Made by a program: the position numbers and the translations under genes. Below are positions 61,106 through 64,000 of a stretch of DNA of 64,000 nucleotides, piece after piece. The DNA is from Streptomyces sp. Root1304 (lineage in GTDB: Bacteria; Actinomycetota; Actinomycetes; Streptomycetales; Streptomycetaceae): positions 231,847 through 295,846 of the forward strand of contig NZ_LMEP01000026.1 of the NCBI RefSeq assembly GCF_001426405.1. Reading direction: 5' to 3'. The notes under the pieces were generated by a model. The model did no database searches and was not told the origin of the DNA. It saw only the letters and a list, made by a program, of their open reading frames with translations. The number at the start of each line of letters is the position of its first letter. Position 1 is the first letter of the stretch.

Positions 61106-61933
61106 CTACTCGGGGCGCGGGTCCCAGCGGAAGCTGCGGACCGCGATCAGGGCGCCGACGACGCCCCAGGCGGCGAGGACCGCGAGGTCGCGCCACTGGA
61201 AGCCGCCCTGGGTGAACAGCGCCAGCATCGCGTCGTTGAACGGCTTCACCGGCAGCAGACCCGCGATCGTGTTCAGCAGCTCCGCGTGGATCGGGAAGTA
61301 GCTGCCCGAGATGAAGACCAGCGGGAACTGGATGAACTGCACGACGGCCGGAGCCGCCTCGGAGTTCTTGATCAGCGAGGCCACGCCGACGCCGAGCGCG
61401 CAGAAGCTGGCCGCGCCCAGCACCAGGGTCAGCAGCACCGCGCCCCAGTTCGTCGGCAGGTCGACGCCGTAGAGCGCGCCGATGCCGAAGACCAGGGCGA
61501 CGTCGACGATGCTGACGACGACGCAGTGCACGAGCAGGCCCGCGAAGTACACCCAGGCCGGCAGCGGTGTGGCGTGCAGCCGCTTCAGGATGCCGGTCTG
61601 CCGGCGCATCGCGAGCACGATCGCCAACTGGCCGTAGCAGGCGCCGAGTACGGACACGGCGGCGATCACCGGCGTGTAGTACTGCATGCCGGTGAGACCG
61701 AAGAAGAAGTCCTCGCCCTGGCTGCCGCTGAACACGGCGCCGAAGATGCCGATGATCACGATCGGCAGGACGAAGGTGAAGACCATCGACTGCGGGTTGC
61801 GCCAGAACGACAGCTGCTCGTAGCGGATCTGGTGGCCGAGCAGGGCCAAGGCGCTCCGCTCGCCCGGGGCGTCCGCGCGCGCGGACGGCACCTCGGGGGC
61901 GGTGTCCGTGGTCGGGGGGATCAGGGTGGTCAT
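61106..61933 (-). CDS. ABC-2 type transporter permease
   Basis: 275 residues, six helices (SMVFTFVLPIVIIGIFGAVF, YYTPVIAAVSVLGACYGQLA, LLVHCVVVSIVDVALVFGIG, AVLLTLVLGAASFCALGVGV, IQFPLVFISGSYFP, LAVLAAWGVVGALIAV), with the ABC2 motif RRQTGILKRLHATPLPAW. Its ATG overlaps the ATPase stop. Convergent with the thiopeptide operon and probably exports its product or another compound; ownership is unproven. Confidence 0.9.
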   Translation of the reverse strand: MTTLIPPTTDTAPEVPSARADAPGERSALALLGHQIRYEQLSFWRNPQSMVFTFVLPIVIIGIFGAVFSGSQGEDFFFGLTGMQYYTPVIAAVSVLGACYGQLAIVLAMRRQTGILKRLHATPLPAWVYFAGLLVHCVVVSIVDVALVFGIGALYGVDLPTNWGAVLLTLVLGAASFCALGVGVASLIKNSEAAPAVVQFIQFPLVFISGSYFPIHAELLNTIAGLLPVKPFNDAMLALFTQGGFQWRDLAVLAAWGVVGALIAVRSFRWDPRPE

Positions 61934-62919
61934 GAGCGGCTCCGTCCGGGTCGGCGGCCTCGCCCCGCGGGCGCCTTGCGCTCCCGCGCGGACGACGGCG
62001 AGGAGGCTTCCTGCTGTACGTACTCGCTGGTCAGGCTCAGATAGATGTCCTCCAGGGTGGGCTGCTCGACGGTCAGCCGGTCGAGCGGCGTGCCCCGGTC
62101 GAGCGCCCAGCCGGTCAGCCGGTGCAGCGCGGCCGTCGGCTCGGTCGTCTCGGCCGTCACCAGGCCGTCCTCCACATCGCTCACCTGGAGGGGTACGTCG
62201 GCGAGCGCGGCGCCGGTCGGCAGCGCGAAGCGGATCCGGGTCCGGGCGCTGTCGCGGCCCCCGAGCGTCTCCGGGGTGCCCGAGGCGACGATCCGGCCCT
62301 CGGCGATGACCACGACCGAGTCGGCCAGGGCCTGCGCCTCGTCCATGTAGTGGGTGGTCAGGACGATGGTCGTGCCGGCGTCGCGCAGATTGCGCACCAC
62401 GTCCCAGGCGCCGCGGCGCGCGTTCGGGTCGAAGCCGGTGGTGGGCTCGTCCAGGAACAGCAGCTTCGGCCGGCCGACGACGCCGAGCGCCAGGTCGAGC
62501 CGGCGCTTCTGGCCGCCGGACAGGTCCTTGACCTTGGCGCCCTTTTTCTCGTCCAGGCCGACGAGGTCGAGGAGTTCGTCGACGTTCCGCGGGTCCGGGT
62601 AGTAGCCGGCGTTGCGCGCCACGGTCTCCCGCACCGACAGGTACGGCTCGACGGCGATGTCCTGGAGCACCAGACCGATCCGGCTCCGCAGCCACTGGCC
62701 GTCGGCCTTGACGCCCGGGTCGCGGCCGAGGACGTCGACGCGACCGCCGTCGCGGTCGCGGAAGCCCTCCAGGATCTCCAGGGTGGTGGTCTTGCCCGCG
62801 CCGTTCGGCCCGAGCAGGGCGAAGATCTCGCCCTCGGCGACGGTGAAGTCGACGCCGCGCACGGCCTCGTGGTCGCCGTACCGCTTCTGCAGGCCTTCCA
62901 CGGCCACCGCGGCGGTCAC
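61930..62919 (-). CDS. ABC-2 type transporter ATP-binding protein
   Basis: 329 residues: Walker A ALLGPNGAGKTTTLEILEGF, Q-loop IGLVLQDIAVEPYLSV, signature DLSGGQKRRLDLALGVVGR, Walker B LLFLDEPTTGFDPNARR, H-loop VLTTHYMDEAQALAD; DrrA-like C-terminal domain and a basic Ser/Arg tail. GTG 62919 follows GAGGGA. First of two coupled genes. As no rRNA methylase or ribosomal-protein variant is encoded in the window, this exporter is the best candidate for thiopeptide efflux/immunity. Confidence 0.9.
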   Translation of the reverse strand: MTAAVAVEGLQKRYGDHEAVRGVDFTVAEGEIFALLGPNGAGKTTTLEILEGFRDRDGGRVDVLGRDPGVKADGQWLRSRIGLVLQDIAVEPYLSVRETVARNAGYYPDPRNVDELLDLVGLDEKKGAKVKDLSGGQKRRLDLALGVVGRPKLLFLDEPTTGFDPNARRGAWDVVRNLRDAGTTIVLTTHYMDEAQALADSVVVIAEGRIVASGTPETLGGRDSARTRIRFALPTGAALADVPLQVSDVEDGLVTAETTEPTAALHRLTGWALDRGTPLDRLTVEQPTLEDIYLSLTSEYVQQEASSPSSARERKAPAGRGRRPGRSRS

Positions 62920-63229
62920 CGCGGTCCCTCGGCTCGTGTCACTGTGTGCCTCCCGGCTGGTGGTGGGACGTCGTGGGGTCGTCGCCCGCGGACTCCCGGG
63001 CGGCGCCTCGACGTTAGGCGCGGGGGAGCCGCCGGGAACGGCCGCGGACCTGCGGCGGTGACGGACGTCATGGAAGCCGCGACAGTTGTCAGCGCGGGCC
63101 GTGACCCGCGTTGCCGGGGGCCGGTGGGCCCGCCCATGCTCGGGGTGCGGCGGACGGCCGGGCTGCGGGAGACCGCGGCCGGTGACGCCGGAGTGCCGAC
63201 ACAGCAGCGACGCGGAAGGCGGTCTCAAG
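62920..63229. promoter_or_regulatory. 310-bp divergent control region, ABC transporter / monooxygenase
   Basis: No gene seen. It carries TGACGGACGTCA (63059-63070, TGAC-N4-GTCA) and GACAGTTGTCAGCGCGGG (63081-63098), both matching elements in the gap before the thiopeptide operon at 50702-50733. This makes co-regulation of the transporter, monooxygenase and thiopeptide genes likely. Confidence 0.55.
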
Positions 63230-64000
63230 GTGCGGTTCGGGGATCTGGACGAGTGGGGAGCGGGGGAGCGGCCGCACGTCTCGGTGGTCGGCGCCGGCAT
63301 CGGCGGCCTGACGCTGGCCGGCGCGCTGTCCTCCAGGGGCGTCCCGTACACGGTGTACGAACAGACGCGGCGGCTCGCGGAGGTGGGGGCGGGGGTCCAG
63401 CTCTCGCCCAACGCGGTCCGGCCGCTGCTGCGGCTCGGCCTCGGCCCGGTCCTGCGCGAGCGGGCGGTGGCGATCGAGGCCATGGAGGTACGGGGCTGGA
63501 GCGGGCGGCCGATTGCCCGGACGCCGCTGGGCGCGGAGTGCGAGCGGATGTTCGGCGCCCCGTACTACGCGGTGCACCGGGCGCACCTCCACGACGCGCT
63601 GCTCACGCTGGTCGAGCCCGGCGCCCTCAAGCTGGGCGAGCGGCTGAGCGAAGCCCGCGAGACGACGGAAGGCCCCGAGGGCGTCCGGCTGGCCTTCGAG
63701 GACGGCACGGTCCGCGGCGCGGAGCTCGTGGTCGGCGCCGACGGCATCCACTCCACGGTCCGCGAGGCCTTCCGGCGCGACGAGCCCGAGTTCGCCGGGC
63801 TCGGCATCTACCGGGGCCTGGTGCCGATGGACCGGCTGCCGGACGCGGCCCGCGCGCCTCTGGTGCGCCTCTGGCTCGGTCCGGGCGGGCACTTCGTGTG
63901 CTATCCGGTCGCGGCGGGGGAGTACCTGAGCTTCGCGGCGACGGTGCCGATGGACCGCTCCCCGGGCGAGTCCTGGTCGGCGCCGGGCGACCCGGAGGCG
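63230..64000 (+). CDS. group A FAD-dependent monooxygenase (5' part)
   Basis: 257 codons visible, running off the window. FAD/NAD-binding start HVSVVGAGIGGLTLAGALSS, EVGAGVQLSPNAVRPLLRLG, YYAVHRAHLHDALLTLV, and the DG motif VVGADGIHSTVREAF, as in salicylate or 6-hydroxynicotinate hydroxylases. GTG 63230 has GGAAGG 13 nt and AAG immediately upstream. It shares its divergent control region, and a repeated operator-like element, with the thiopeptide genes, so it could act in tailoring; otherwise it begins a separate catabolic unit. Confidence 0.88.
   Translation, partial: MRFGDLDEWGAGERPHVSVVGAGIGGLTLAGALSSRGVPYTVYEQTRRLAEVGAGVQLSPNAVRPLLRLGLGPVLRERAVAIEAMEVRGWSGRPIARTPLGAECERMFGAPYYAVHRAHLHDALLTLVEPGALKLGERLSEARETTEGPEGVRLAFEDGTVRGAELVVGADGIHSTVREAFRRDEPEFAGLGIYRGLVPMDRLPDAARAPLVRLWLGPGGHFVCYPVAAGEYLSFAATVPMDRSPGESWSAPGDPEA

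Noticed and set aside
61106..62919. ABC transporter firmly assigned to the thiopeptide pathway
   Set aside because: It is convergent and separated by a terminator; only the shared motif in its promoter gap links it, so the link is kept as a hypothesis.

Overview
The window reads as the chromosome of a Streptomyces or close relative. Base composition is very GC-rich with GC3-saturated codons, GTG starts are frequent, translation is often coupled through ATGA/GTGA overlaps, and the gene content is typical: GlgE/GlgP/GlgX glycogen-trehalose enzymes, an M4 metalloprotease, L,D-transpeptidases, an EF-hand CabB-like protein and many LuxR-type two-component systems. Several of these genes keep an order that I recall from the glgE2-glgP to cabB stretch of S. 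coelicolor, so the window appears to be conserved backbone broken by accessory blocks.

Layout. 1-1268: start of glgE (minus). 1611-9416: accessory block with an NmrA-like protein, an AraC regulator, an HpaB-type flavin hydroxylase, an MFS exporter and an in-frame fusion of a PrnB-like heme domain to a PhzS-like flavin monooxygenase. 9524-12079: glgP. 12093-14367: two-component system whose kinase has an extra C-terminal membrane anchor and exported domain. 14444-16468: secreted metalloprotease. 16693-19232: GntR-TetR hybrid regulator and divergent MFS pump. 19280-19386: large inverted repeat. 19443-23206: heterodimeric ABC exporter. 23358-27966: small membrane protein, ABC-2 drug-type transporter and a kinase/regulator pair. 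28177-33220: glgX and two L,D-transpeptidase lipoproteins. 33311-38967: enoyl-CoA hydratase, anti-sigma-like ATPase, deacetylase-like lipoprotein, beta-propeller lipoprotein, GNAT, EF-hand protein, CopD-like membrane protein. 39332-41981: secreted peptide and regulators.

42077-47271 is a four-gene operon (multicopper oxidase, AMP-ligase, GriI-like aldolase, GriH-like cyclase) that should make and process 3-amino-4-hydroxybenzoate. Divergent from it, 47682-61030 is a thiopeptide-type RiPP cluster: SagB dehydrogenase, two nearly identical precursor peptides with the same Ser-rich C-terminal core, pyridine-synthase candidate, glutamylating dehydratase, RRE/ThiF-like protein, YcaO, second dehydrogenase and eliminase. 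An ABC transporter (61106-62919) and a flavin monooxygenase running off the end (63230-64000) follow.

The most interesting parts are the thiopeptide cluster with an unusual core (one cysteine-bearing segment, a six-Ser run and duplicated precursor genes), its abutment to a 3,4-AHBA operon, a TGAC-N4-GTCA dyad that recurs in all three divergent promoter gaps of this region, and the PrnB-PhzS fusion oxygenase. Product assignments come from reading motifs and remembered family sequences; no searches were run.
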